Shown here one piece after another: positions 17,533-25,609 of a stretch of 51,389 nucleotides of DNA. The stretch covers positions 1 to 51,389 of the forward strand of contig NZ_JANUHB010000009.1 in NCBI RefSeq assembly GCF_024756255.1, given 5' to 3'. The translations under genes and the position numbers were made by a program. The notes beneath the pieces are model-generated. The model saw only the letters and a program-made list of their open reading frames with translations, searched no databases and was not told the DNA's origin. Origin of the DNA: Massilia agilis. GTDB taxonomy: Bacteria > Pseudomonadota > Gammaproteobacteria > Burkholderiales > Burkholderiaceae_D. Positions within the stretch are counted from its first letter, which is position 1. Every line of letters starts with the position of its first letter.

Positions 17533-18714
17533 TCATGGCCTGCGCGACAAGCGCCCGAGCGAGGCATAGGCGTTGGACCATTGCCTGCTCCACCTTGCTG
17601 CGGCCCCGCTGGGAAGCATGGCCGCCAGCGCCGCCGACGCGCGCGCGGCCAGCAGCGCGAACAGGTAGATCGCGCCGATCACGAGCGCGAACGCCAGCAA
17701 GCCGCCTGCCGATGGCTGCGCCGCCAGCGGCAAGCCCAGCCACGCGTTGGCCAGCGCGACCGCGAACGCCATGAGCGGGAATTGCGTCGCATACAGGGGC
17801 AGCCCGAGCCCGGCCAGCCTGCGCCGCAGCCGCGCCACCGTGCCGGGCCGCGCGCGCCGCCCGCGGATCCCGTACAGCGCGGCCAGGAACACGGCAAGCC
17901 CGCCTGCCACCATCAGGTCGAGCAGCAGGCGCAGCAGCGAAACGTAGGGCAGCGGCAGCGCCGCAAGGCGTGCCCCAGCCACCCGCGAAGCGAGGAGGAC
18001 GGCAAACAATACCGCGGCGCCGGCCCAGCCTGGCACGCGGCGGCGCCAGCGCGGCGCCCACGCCGCCACCGCAAGGCCAAGCAGCCACGCGGCCAGGTAG
18101 CCCAGGTAGCGCGGTGCGACCAGCACCAGCGCGGCCGCGAGCAGCGCCGCCACCGCACAGCCGCGGCGCAGCCCGGACGGTCCGAGCGAGAACGCGGTGG
18201 CCAGCACAACATAAGCCCAGGCCTCGTAGGCAAGCAGGAACAGCATGGCGTTGCTACCAAAGCCCGGGACAACGATGTCCTGCAACAGCAGCAGGTTGCC
18301 GAACAAGACAAACGGCGTCAGGTGGGTGGGCGCCGACTGGGGCAGCGCCGCATACACGCCGGACTCGGCGAACAGCGCGCCGCCCGCCACGTCGAGCAGG
18401 CCGCCCGCCGCCAGCGCCGGCACAAGCAGCAAGTACACCTTGCGCCCGTTGCGCCACAGGTCGGGCCGGGGATCGGCGCCGCGCCGCCACCGCGACAGCG
18501 GCAGGCCGCCGAGCAGCAGCCCACTCAGGACCATGTAGGCGATGAAGGATTCGTGGCCCAGGCTGGTGACGAAGTAGAACAGCCGTGTCAGGATGCCCTT
18601 GTGCGCGACATGCCCATAATTGGCGAACAGCAAGAACCGGACGTGGTAGCTCACGGCGATCAAGGCGGCGAGCCAGCGCAGCGTTGCAACCCTGGAGAGG
18701 AACAAGCTGTTCAC
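17533..18714 (-). CDS. Acyltransferase-3-like integral membrane protein
   Basis: A protein of 393 residues from a GTG start, with about ten hydrophobic helices throughout. The first helix contains RWLAALIAVSYHVRF, which resembles the RxxA..VxxxH motif of acyltransferase-3/OafA proteins that acylate sugars of surface polysaccharides. An ATG just upstream is out of frame and runs into a stop, which supports the GTG. No periplasmic SGNH domain follows. No other polysaccharide genes are nearby, so its target is unknown. It is convergent with the antiporter gene, with 33 bp between the stops. Confidence 0.75.
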   Translation of the reverse strand: MNSLFLSRVATLRWLAALIAVSYHVRFLLFANYGHVAHKGILTRLFYFVTSLGHESFIAYMVLSGLLLGGLPLSRWRRGADPRPDLWRNGRKVYLLLVPALAAGGLLDVAGGALFAESGVYAALPQSAPTHLTPFVLFGNLLLLQDIVVPGFGSNAMLFLLAYEAWAYVVLATAFSLGPSGLRRGCAVAALLAAALVLVAPRYLGYLAAWLLGLAVAAWAPRWRRRVPGWAGAAVLFAVLLASRVAGARLAALPLPYVSLLRLLLDLMVAGGLAVFLAALYGIRGRRARPGTVARLRRRLAGLGLPLYATQFPLMAFAVALANAWLGLPLAAQPSAGGLLAFALVIGAIYLFALLAARASAALAAMLPSGAAARWSRQWSNAYASLGRLSRRP

Positions 18715-18865
18715 GGTCTATCGTCCATGAAATCGGGCCGGCGACCGCAGCCCGCATGGATTCCACGCTACCACCCAGCCTGCTCGTCTGTTTGATCCCG
18801 ATAGACGTGTGCGCGTGAACTGCGCGGCTGGACGCACAGTCAAGCCGGTTTGGCCATCCCGATCC

Positions 18866-21800
18866 CTAGTCCGGCAACGCCATCACCGCCATATCGTGCA
18901 CAGGCAATGCGCGCTCTTCGCGGAGAAGCTGTTCGAACGCGTCCGCAGCGAGAGGCTGGCTGAAGTAATACCCTTGCATCTGATCACAGCCGTGCTGTCG
19001 CAGGTATGTCAATTGTTCCTCGGTTTCGACGCCCTCTGCAATCACTTGCAGGCGTAGTCCATGCGCAAGCGAAATGATCGAACGCACCAGTTCGGCGCCG
19101 TCACTGTTGAGCGTGATGTCGCGCACGAACGATTGATCGATCTTCAGCAGATTGATGGGGAAGCGTTTGAGGTACGACAGGCTGGAGTATCCAGTGCCGA
19201 AATCGTCCACGGAGAGATGCACGCCCAGTGCCTTGAGTTCACGCAAGACGCCAATGGCGAACTCGACATCGGTCATCACCATGCTCTCCGTCAGCTCAAT
19301 ATCCAGATGCTGGGCAGACATGCCCGTGTCAGTCAAAATGGCGGCGATCGATTGTGCCAGCCCGCGATCGGCAAACTGTCGGGCAGACAAGTTGACTGCG
19401 ACGCGCAGTGCAGGCAATCCGGCAAGCTGCCAACGACGATGTTGCATGCAAGCGGTACGCAGCACCCACTCCCCGATCGGCCCGATCAATCCGATCTCCT
19501 CGGCCAGCCCGATAAAGCGTGCCGGCGAGACCATGCCAAGTTCCGGGTGCTGCCAGCGGATCAGTGCCTCCATACCGACGACCTTGCCCGTACGCAGATC
19601 GAGCTGCGGCTGATAGTGCAGCAGGAATTCGCCGCGTTCCAGCGCATTGCGCAGGTCGCCTTCGAGGCGCAGTCGCGCCAATGCCTTTTCATTCAAGGAT
19701 GCCGTGTAAAACTGGAAGCTGTCGCGTCCGGCGCCCTTGGCGCTGTACATGGCGATATCGGCATGCTTGATCAAGGTCTCCGCGTCCCTGCCATCTGCGG
19801 GATAGACTGCGATGCCCATGCTACAGGTCAGGAAGAATTCGTGGCCCCCAACAATGAAGGGTGGGGCAACGACGTCCATGATTCGCTGCACAAGTGCCGT
19901 CTCCAGCGATGTGTCGGCCTGCTCGGCCAATACCAGGACAAATTCGTCGCCGCCGAGGCGGGCGACAGTGTCGCTGTGGCGAACCACGCTGCGCAGGCGA
20001 GTCGCCACCTGTTTGAGCAGGACATCCCCGGCCTGGTGACCGAGCGTGTCGTTGACGAACTTGAAGCGATCGAGGTCAAGGAACACCACCCAGACGGGTT
20101 TATCGTCGCGCGCTGCGGCTGCAATGGCCTGGTTGAGCCGCTCCTGCAGCAGGTTGCGGTTGGCGAGCATGGTGAGGGCATCGTGATTGGCCTGGAGCTC
20201 GAGCTGCTCTTCATAACGTTTGGTGGTCGTCACGTCATATTTGGCACCGACAAAGTGCGTCACTTCGCCAGTCTCATCCCGTACCGGGGCAATGTGAACG
20301 TCCGTCCAGAACATCGCCCCGTCGCGACGATAATTCCTTATTGTCACGTGGCCTTCCTGCTGGGCGCGAAGGAGCCTGCGCAGTTCCTTCAATCCGGCCT
20401 GTTCCTTGTCATTTTGATGCAGCACCCTGAGGCTTTTCCCGGCGATCTCCTGGGCCGAATAGCCTGTCATGCGTTCGAAGGCAGGGTTCACATATTCCAC
20501 CGGATAGTGTGGCGCTGCTGCGCTGGTGATGACGATGGCGTTCGGACTGGCTTCAATGGCACGTTGACGCAGATGGAAGGCAGCCTCCGCGGCCAGCTTG
20601 GCGCTGCGATTGCGCAGGAACTGCATCGCGACCGCCACCGAGTTGGCCAGCCCGGTGAGCAGGTCCACCTCTTCCGCATCGAATGCATCCGGCTCGGCTG
20701 CGTACACGTTCAGCAAGCCGACAGTCTGGCCATCATGCACCAGCGGGAGCGTGATCTTCGAATTGAAACCACGGCGTAATGCTTGCTCTCGGCGCGGGCC
20801 GAATTGCGGGTCGGATTGCAGGTTGTTGATGATCGTCGGGCGGCCCGTGCGCAGTGTCGTGCCGATGGTGCCCGCTCCCGTGGCACCGGCGCGTAGCGCA
20901 CCGTCGATACACGCCAGGTAACCATCTTGTTCGCCGGCGATGCCCGCCGGTTCGACGCCGCCGTCCCGTGCCAGCAGGCCGGACCACGCCAACCGATATC
21001 CCTCGCGTACGACCACTTCGCAAATACCCTGCAACAGTGCGTGTTCATGCGCCGCGCTGGCCAATTCGTTCTCGCAGGCGTGGATGGTACGCAGCGCACG
21101 GTTACTGCGACGAAGCGACTCTTCCATCTGCCGCTGCTCGGTCACATCCCTGCCGAGGCAATCCACGCGCCCCGGCTTGGACGACGTGCCTGCGACATAG
21201 TGTGCCTCATAGTGCATCCACCGCACCGCGCCATCGGGCCGGACGATTCGGTAGAGCATTTCGTCCTGCCCCTTGCGAGCCAGTTTCCTGACGGCGCGGA
21301 TCACTTGCCTGCGGTCGGCCGGGTGCACGCAGCGCAGCCACAGGCGCGCCCTGTCGAGAAAGGACTGGACGCTGCGTCCGTAGAGACGTTCAACCGCGGC
21401 ACTGACATAGCGCACCTCGCCGGACGAGGTGTCGAACGTCCACAGCACTTCGTCAATGGACTGCACGATGTCGTTGAGTTGCTCTTCTTTCGCCTGCAAG
21501 CTCAGGTACGCCTCGCGCATGCCGGCATCGGAAGCCTGCCGCGCGACATTGAGCGAGCGCATGAAAAAGAACGCGAGAAAGCTGAGCAGGACACCTGCCA
21601 ATCCGGCGAGCGGAGGCAACCAATACTGCGAACGTGTCTGGAACGTCGGCCGCATGGTCAGGCTGAGCTCCCACGTGGTACCTCCGAACGTCAGGTCGAA
21701 GGTACGTCGTAGCGGGCCATTGGCAGCGAGCGTCGTGCCCGGAGCGGCAACATCATCTGGATTATTGCTGAAAATTAGCGTCTGCCCGACATTCCCCGCT

Positions 21801-22597
21801 CGCGTGGCAGGCATGTTCGCTTTGTCGCGGATTGCAATGTCCAGATCGTCGAGCAGCTTGGCGCCAAAGACATTGCGCAGCATTTCGTCGACCCGGATAG
21901 CAAGGAAGAAGACGCCGGACAAGGCGTCGCGGCGGCCGGCGAGGGTATCGGGTATGTCGCCGTGATACATCGGCGTATAGAAAACGACACCATCCACGTC
22001 GCCTGGCTCGACAAACAGGCGAACCCGGCGGGTCGCCGCCCAATCGCCGGTATCGCGGGCACGCTCGATCGCCTCGATTCTGCGCGGTTCCGCTGCATGA
22101 TCAAAGGCCAGCCCGTAACGATTCCGGGCCAGCGGTTCGATCGCCTTGACGACGAAGGCATCCGCTGTCGGCGATGGGGCCGGCGGGTGGATGACGGGCG
22201 GCTGCGCAAGCTCGTGCGCATATTCCTTGCGAATCGCCTGTTCGAATGGCGTCTTGCCGGCCGGAGCAAGCCGCTCGCTGAAGCCGACCGCTTGCACGGC
22301 CGGCAGCCGCTCGTTCAGCTTGAGCCAGGTGACACTTTGCCGGAACGACGCCCGGGTCGGATGCGCAGTTGCGCGATACTCGGCCTGCAGGCCGCGTAAG
22401 GCTTCCGCATAGGCGCCAAGCTGGCGTTCCAGGTTGTGCTTGGCGTCTCTTGCGCGGATGTCGAGCTGGGATTGGAGTTCCTGGTTGACGAGCCGAACAC
22501 CTGCCCAGTAAACCACAGCAGATGCCAGCAGCCCCACGACCAGGAATACCCGCGCAAGGCGCAGCGCCTGACTCGATTTCGCATCTGCTTGTTTCAT
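18866..22597 (-). CDS. CHASE-PAS-GAF-PAS-GGDEF-EAL cyclic-di-GMP protein
   Basis: A protein of 1243 residues. A first TM helix (about 15-38) leads to a periplasmic CHASE domain (about 60-290), then a second TM helix (about 325-350). PAS with PAC (about 370-490), GAF (about 505-650) and PAS (about 665-790) follow. The cyclase domain has an intact GGDEF at 882-886 and the inhibitory I-site RHSD five residues before it. The EAL domain has E1010-A-L1012 and DDFGTGYSS. Both enzyme halves look competent, so net activity cannot be told from sequence. It lies 85 bp downstream of the chemoreceptor gene on the same strand. Base composition looks less GC-rich than neighbours. Confidence 0.93.
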   Translation of the reverse strand: MKQADAKSSQALRLARVFLVVGLLASAVVYWAGVRLVNQELQSQLDIRARDAKHNLERQLGAYAEALRGLQAEYRATAHPTRASFRQSVTWLKLNERLPAVQAVGFSERLAPAGKTPFEQAIRKEYAHELAQPPVIHPPAPSPTADAFVVKAIEPLARNRYGLAFDHAAEPRRIEAIERARDTGDWAATRRVRLFVEPGDVDGVVFYTPMYHGDIPDTLAGRRDALSGVFFLAIRVDEMLRNVFGAKLLDDLDIAIRDKANMPATRAGNVGQTLIFSNNPDDVAAPGTTLAANGPLRRTFDLTFGGTTWELSLTMRPTFQTRSQYWLPPLAGLAGVLLSFLAFFFMRSLNVARQASDAGMREAYLSLQAKEEQLNDIVQSIDEVLWTFDTSSGEVRYVSAAVERLYGRSVQSFLDRARLWLRCVHPADRRQVIRAVRKLARKGQDEMLYRIVRPDGAVRWMHYEAHYVAGTSSKPGRVDCLGRDVTEQRQMEESLRRSNRALRTIHACENELASAAHEHALLQGICEVVVREGYRLAWSGLLARDGGVEPAGIAGEQDGYLACIDGALRAGATGAGTIGTTLRTGRPTIINNLQSDPQFGPRREQALRRGFNSKITLPLVHDGQTVGLLNVYAAEPDAFDAEEVDLLTGLANSVAVAMQFLRNRSAKLAAEAAFHLRQRAIEASPNAIVITSAAAPHYPVEYVNPAFERMTGYSAQEIAGKSLRVLHQNDKEQAGLKELRRLLRAQQEGHVTIRNYRRDGAMFWTDVHIAPVRDETGEVTHFVGAKYDVTTTKRYEEQLELQANHDALTMLANRNLLQERLNQAIAAAARDDKPVWVVFLDLDRFKFVNDTLGHQAGDVLLKQVATRLRSVVRHSDTVARLGGDEFVLVLAEQADTSLETALVQRIMDVVAPPFIVGGHEFFLTCSMGIAVYPADGRDAETLIKHADIAMYSAKGAGRDSFQFYTASLNEKALARLRLEGDLRNALERGEFLLHYQPQLDLRTGKVVGMEALIRWQHPELGMVSPARFIGLAEEIGLIGPIGEWVLRTACMQHRRWQLAGLPALRVAVNLSARQFADRGLAQSIAAILTDTGMSAQHLDIELTESMVMTDVEFAIGVLRELKALGVHLSVDDFGTGYSSLSYLKRFPINLLKIDQSFVRDITLNSDGAELVRSIISLAHGLRLQVIAEGVETEEQLTYLRQHGCDQMQGYYFSQPLAADAFEQLLREERALPVHDMAVMALPD

Positions 22598-22634
22598 CGG
22601 AATTCTCGTATCTGCTGAAAATGATCACCTCATG

Positions 22635-22658
22635 GCCAGGTCGCGCTTACGACCTGGC
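22635..22658 (-). other. Perfect 9-bp hairpin between chemoreceptor and GGDEF-EAL genes
   Basis: GCCAGGTCG and CGACCTGGC flank a 6-nt loop, starting about 25 bp after the chemoreceptor stop. On the transcribed strand no T run follows. It may be a weak terminator, a processing site or an mRNA-stabilising structure that sets the ratio of the two products. Confidence 0.5.
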
Positions 22659-22682
22659 GGGCTGGGCCCGTGTCGCCATCGA

Positions 22683-24341
22683 TCAGGCGGCGCCCTGCGC
22701 GGCGCTCTGCAGTGCCGGCGACGGGCTTGCCGAAAGTTGCCTGCGGTTCGACTGCGGCCCGACGCGCCTTGCTGCGGAAGAGCCGCCTGCGTCGTCGGCG
22801 CTGATCTTGAACACCGCAACCGCGCGGGCCAGGCTGTGCGCTTTTTCCTCGAGCGATGCAGCGGCCGCGGTCGACTGCTCGACAAGGGCGGCGTTCTGCT
22901 GCGTCACCTGATCCATTTGAATGATCGCCTGGCTGATCTGCCCAATGCCCGCGGTTTGCTGATCGCTTGCCGCGGTAATCTCGGCCATGATTTCCGTTAC
23001 CCGTCGCACGCTCACGACAATGTCATCCATGGTGCTGCCGGCCTGTTCAACCAGCCGGCAGCCGGCATCGACCCGCTCGACCGAATCGCCGATCAGCGTC
23101 TTGATCTCCTTGGCCGCTCCAGCCGAACGCTGCGCCAGGGCGCGCACTTCCGCCGCTACGACCGCAAAGCCGCGTCCGTCCTCGCCGGCGCGCGCCGCTT
23201 CGACAGCAGCGTTGAGCGCGAGAATATTGGTCTGGAAAGCGATGCCATCGATCACGCCAATAATGTCGGCGATGGTCCTGGCGGACTCGTTGATCGCGTC
23301 CATCGTTTTCACGACTTCACCCACGATATCGCCGCCCCTGAGTGCCACGTCGGAGGCCGAGGCGGCAAGCGCGTTCGCCTGCCGCGCGCTGTCCGCATTC
23401 TGCTTGACGGTCGATGTCAGCTCTTCCATCGAGGCAGCCGTTTCTTCGAGGGAGCTGGCCTGTTCTTCGGTGCGCGACGACAGATCGCGGGTACCTGCCG
23501 CAATCTGTGCCGATGCAGCCGCGACGGTATCGGTCCCGTTGCGCACTTCGCTGACCACGCCGAGCAAGCTGGCACTCATATCGTTCAGCGCGTGCAGCAA
23601 CTGCCCGGCTTCGTCTGCCGATGCAACCTCGACGACGCTGGTAAGGTCGCCGGCCGCAACCGTCTTGGCGGCACCGACTGCGCGATTGATGGGGCCTGTG
23701 ATGGAGTGCGCAATCAGGAATGCGAACGCGAGCCCGCCAAGCAACGCGCCGGCGCCCAGCGCCAGCATTGCCTGCACGCCCGACCCGGATGCGCTTCTCA
23801 CCCCGTCCGCGGCCGCCATCGCCAGATTCTTCTGCAGATCCTTCAGTTCAAGCACCGATGCCTGCAGCTTGTCGAGGATCGGAAGCGTCTCTTGCAGCAT
23901 CACTTGCTTTGCTTCGTCCGGCTTGCCGTCGTCGACGAGTTTGCTGACTTTGCTGAATGACGCGACATACTGCGCGCGTTCGGATTTGACGGTAGCCAGC
24001 AGCTGTTTTTCCTCTGGCGAGTACACCAGGCGTTCCAGCGTCCCCAGCGCCGCAACGATGATCTTCTTGTTGGCCTCGATATGCTCATGGATCTTGTCCC
24101 GGTATTGCTTGTCAGGGACGAGGAACAATTCCATCGTGCGCCGCGTCTGCGCGCGGATCGTCGCGTTAATCGTGTTTGCCGCATCGGCTTTCGCCCACTC
24201 GACGTCGATCATTTTCGTGGTCGACGCTTCGATGCCGGAAAGCCGCGTGACGCCAACCACGATCAGCATGACCAACAAGCTGAGCACGATGCCGAAACCA
24301 AGTGCCAGGCGGCTTCTGATCTTCATATTGCTGATACGCAT
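22683..24341 (-). CDS. Methyl-accepting chemotaxis protein
   Basis: A protein of 552 residues starting at MRISNMKIRSRL, with GAGAGGA shortly before the ATG. TM1 covers about 10-30. A four-helix-bundle-type periplasmic ligand domain (about 35-190) contains the RAQTRRTMELFL region. TM2 (about 190-212) is followed by HAMP. The signalling domain has the conserved hairpin IAFQTNILALNAAVEAARAG. No C-terminal CheR-docking pentapeptide is seen, since the tail ends AQGAA. It heads a probable two-gene unit with the GGDEF-EAL gene, linking taxis to cyclic-di-GMP. A long leader with an NsrR-like site precedes it. Confidence 0.93.
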   Translation of the reverse strand: MRISNMKIRSRLALGFGIVLSLLVMLIVVGVTRLSGIEASTTKMIDVEWAKADAANTINATIRAQTRRTMELFLVPDKQYRDKIHEHIEANKKIIVAALGTLERLVYSPEEKQLLATVKSERAQYVASFSKVSKLVDDGKPDEAKQVMLQETLPILDKLQASVLELKDLQKNLAMAAADGVRSASGSGVQAMLALGAGALLGGLAFAFLIAHSITGPINRAVGAAKTVAAGDLTSVVEVASADEAGQLLHALNDMSASLLGVVSEVRNGTDTVAAASAQIAAGTRDLSSRTEEQASSLEETAASMEELTSTVKQNADSARQANALAASASDVALRGGDIVGEVVKTMDAINESARTIADIIGVIDGIAFQTNILALNAAVEAARAGEDGRGFAVVAAEVRALAQRSAGAAKEIKTLIGDSVERVDAGCRLVEQAGSTMDDIVVSVRRVTEIMAEITAASDQQTAGIGQISQAIIQMDQVTQQNAALVEQSTAAAASLEEKAHSLARAVAVFKISADDAGGSSAARRVGPQSNRRQLSASPSPALQSAAQGAA

Positions 24342-24646
24342 ATGTCCTCTCAAAACTTTTCTGGTTCCAATGGCGCGCTCGTGCAATGCTCCCTGAAGAC
24401 GAGCCTCGTCCAGACGCACATCCGGCAGTCGGAGGACGTGACGCGAGCCACTCATCAGGCAGCACTGGGCCGAACAATGTGAGCAACAACGCGTTGGCGA
24501 GCTGGGCTTGGACCTATTCGAAAGCGGGGCGGGTCTTTGGTTTTCCTGCAAACGGCCGATAATGGGCAGCGTGCTTGCCACCCGCGACGACGCGTGCGTC
24601 GGTCGATCGCGACGCTACGGCGGACGGCTTTGATGCCGTCGCTTAA
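24342..24646. other. Gene-free leader upstream of the chemoreceptor gene
   Basis: About 300 bp without a credible gene. Short reading frames here have no ribosome site or recognisable product. A GACGGC/GCCGTC hairpin (24623-24640) lies near the predicted 5' end of the leftward transcript. I see no known riboswitch consensus in it, including no convincing GEMM cyclic-di-GMP motif. Confidence 0.5.
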
Positions 24647-24669
24647 AAGATGCATTTAAAGTATATGTT
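24647..24669. promoter_or_regulatory. NsrR-like palindromic operator
   Basis: The left half AAGATGCATTT is an exact match to the known NsrR half site. After one central A comes AAGTATATGTT, which matches 7 of 11 positions of the inverted half. NsrR is the nitric-oxide-sensing Rrf2 repressor of many proteobacteria. The site covers the -10 box and predicted start point of the leftward promoter at 24660-24688, the expected place for repression. No nsrR gene is in the window, and the match rests on my reading alone. Confidence 0.45.
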
Positions 24670-24688
24670 ATAGCCGATGTTTCCGCAA
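24660..24688 (-). promoter_or_regulatory. Promoter directed at the chemoreceptor gene
   Basis: Reading leftward, TTGCGG (24683-24688) and TATACT (24660-24665) are separated by 17 bp, within the only AT-rich patch of the intergenic region. Transcription would start near 24653 and leave a leader of about 310 nt before the chemoreceptor ATG. Confidence 0.55.
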
Positions 24689-24802
24689 GGCTATTTCTGA
24701 TCGACGCGGCGTGACGACAACAGGTCGGGCAAGCACTGCCGGAAAGCTGCCGCGACTGCATGGCGTGCAGCCCGCGCCAGGGCGGTCCCCTCCCAAACAA
24801 TT

Positions 24803-24830
24803 TTGCCAGTTGCTAACCGTCGGCTATAAT
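24803..24830 (+). promoter_or_regulatory. Promoter of the second tRNA-Phe gene
   Basis: TTGCCA (24803-24808) and TATAAT (24825-24830) are 16 bp apart. The -10 context GGCTATAATCA is shared with the first tRNA-Phe copy. Confidence 0.75.
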
Positions 24831-24839
24831 CACCCTTCT

Positions 24840-24915
24840 GGCCTGGTAGCTCAGTTGGTAGAGCAGAGGATTGAAAATCCTTGTGTCGGTGGTTCGATTC
24901 CGCCCCGGGCCACCA
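24840..24915 (+). tRNA. tRNA-Phe (GAA), second copy
   Basis: A 76-nt cloverleaf identical in every base to the copy at 7354-7429: anticodon GAA, T-loop TTCGATT, encoded CCA. It is in the same orientation, about 17.5 kb away. It has its own promoter and a downstream hairpin. Confidence 0.98.
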
Positions 24916-24932
24916 AGAACAAGAACAATAAA

Positions 24933-24957
24933 AACGCCAACCCCTGCGGTTGGCGTT
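24933..24957 (+). terminator. Hairpin after the second tRNA-Phe gene
   Basis: AACGCCAACC pairs perfectly with GGTTGGCGTT around a 5-nt loop. It is followed by CTCATTTT rather than a pure T run, so termination may be partial, leaving read-through into phnA. The stem sequence is closely related to the terminator of the first copy. Confidence 0.65.
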
Positions 24958-24994
24958 CTCATTTTCATCCTTCTAACTTTTCAGGATATCTGCC

Positions 24995-25339
24995 ATGACC
25001 ACCTTGCCACCCTGCCCCGCCTGCGGCTCCGCCCTGACTTATGAGGACGGCTCGGGCAACTACATCTGCCCCGAATGCGCCCACGAATGGCCGGTCCAGG
25101 CCGACGCGGCCGCGGAAGAGACGGCGCGGGTGTGGCGCGATGCGGCCGGCAACGTGCTGCAGGACGGCGACTCGGTCACCGTCATCAAGGACCTCAAGCT
25201 CAAGGGCGGCGGCGGCGTGGTCAAGCAGGGCACCAAGGTCAAGAACATCCGCCTGGTCGAAGGCGACCACGACATCGACTGCAAGATCGACGGCTTTGGC
25301 GCCATGAGCCTGAAGTCGGAATTCGTCCGCAAGAGCTGA
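24995..25339 (+). CDS. yjdM: Zinc-ribbon protein PhnA/YjdM
   Basis: A protein of 114 residues. An N-terminal zinc ribbon carries C7-x2-C10 and C25-x2-C28, followed by the conserved PhnA C-terminal domain (DGDSVTVIKDLKLKGGGGVVKQGTKVKNIRLV, ending in the KSEFVRK strand). The family was named from the E. coli phosphonate region but is not required for phosphonate use, and its function is uncertain. AGGA lies 8 bp before the ATG. It follows the second tRNA-Phe and may share its transcript if the hairpin between leaks. A strong terminator follows. Confidence 0.93.
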   Translation: MTTLPPCPACGSALTYEDGSGNYICPECAHEWPVQADAAAEETARVWRDAAGNVLQDGDSVTVIKDLKLKGGGGVVKQGTKVKNIRLVEGDHDIDCKIDGFGAMSLKSEFVRKS

Positions 25340-25384
25340 CGCGCCCGGTGGCAGCGCGCAATGCGTGCCGCCCTGGCCTGCAAG

Positions 25385-25413
25385 AAAACGCCACCCCGGG
25401 GGGGTGGCGTTTT
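25385..25413. terminator. Bidirectional terminator between phnA and the 25-residue membrane peptide gene
   Basis: AAAACGCCACCCC pairs perfectly with GGGGTGGCGTTTT over 13 bp around a GGG loop, giving A- and T-flanked stems usable in both directions between convergent genes. Confidence 0.85.
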
Positions 25414-25436
25414 CGTTTGCGCAGCCAGGAAACTGG

Positions 25437-25514
25437 TCAGTGCATGAACAGGTAGATCAGGACCAGCACGATCGCTGGGACACCCATGATCCACGCCAGG
25501 AAATACTTACCCAT
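25437..25514 (-). CDS. 25-residue single-span membrane peptide
   Basis: A tiny gene starting at an ATG with an excellent GGGAGG ribosome site 5 bp upstream. The product starts MGKYFLAWIMGVP, continues as an uninterrupted hydrophobic stretch of valine, leucine and isoleucine, and ends YLFMH. It is a single transmembrane helix with a short charged N-terminus. It stands between the convergent phnA terminator and the EAL gene upstream (95 bp away). No function is assigned. The ribosome site, the codon-clean helix and the position before a terminator argue for a real gene, but conservation could not be checked here. Confidence 0.65.
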   Translation of the reverse strand: MGKYFLAWIMGVPAIVLVLIYLFMH

Positions 25515-25609
25515 GATGGCCTCCCTCTTGATGAATGTCGTCACGGTTGCAGGATGCCACCCGCCGCATTTGCCGTCCGTACGCTGATGCACAGTAAGGG
25601 ACAGCTGGC

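Noticed and set aside
24342..24646. Cyclic-di-GMP (GEMM) riboswitch in the chemoreceptor leader
   Set aside because: The region is a suitable length and position, but I could not find the conserved GEMM core or tetraloop-receptor sequences.
24455..24655. 66-codon minus-strand frame starting inside the NsrR-like site
   Set aside because: No ribosome site, arginine-rich product, and its start codon lies at the predicted transcript start; more likely untranslated leader.
7354..24915. Genomic island bounded by the two tRNA-Phe genes
   Set aside because: No integrase, transposase or phage gene lies between them, both tRNAs are full length with their own promoters, and the enclosed genes are ordinary chromosomal functions.
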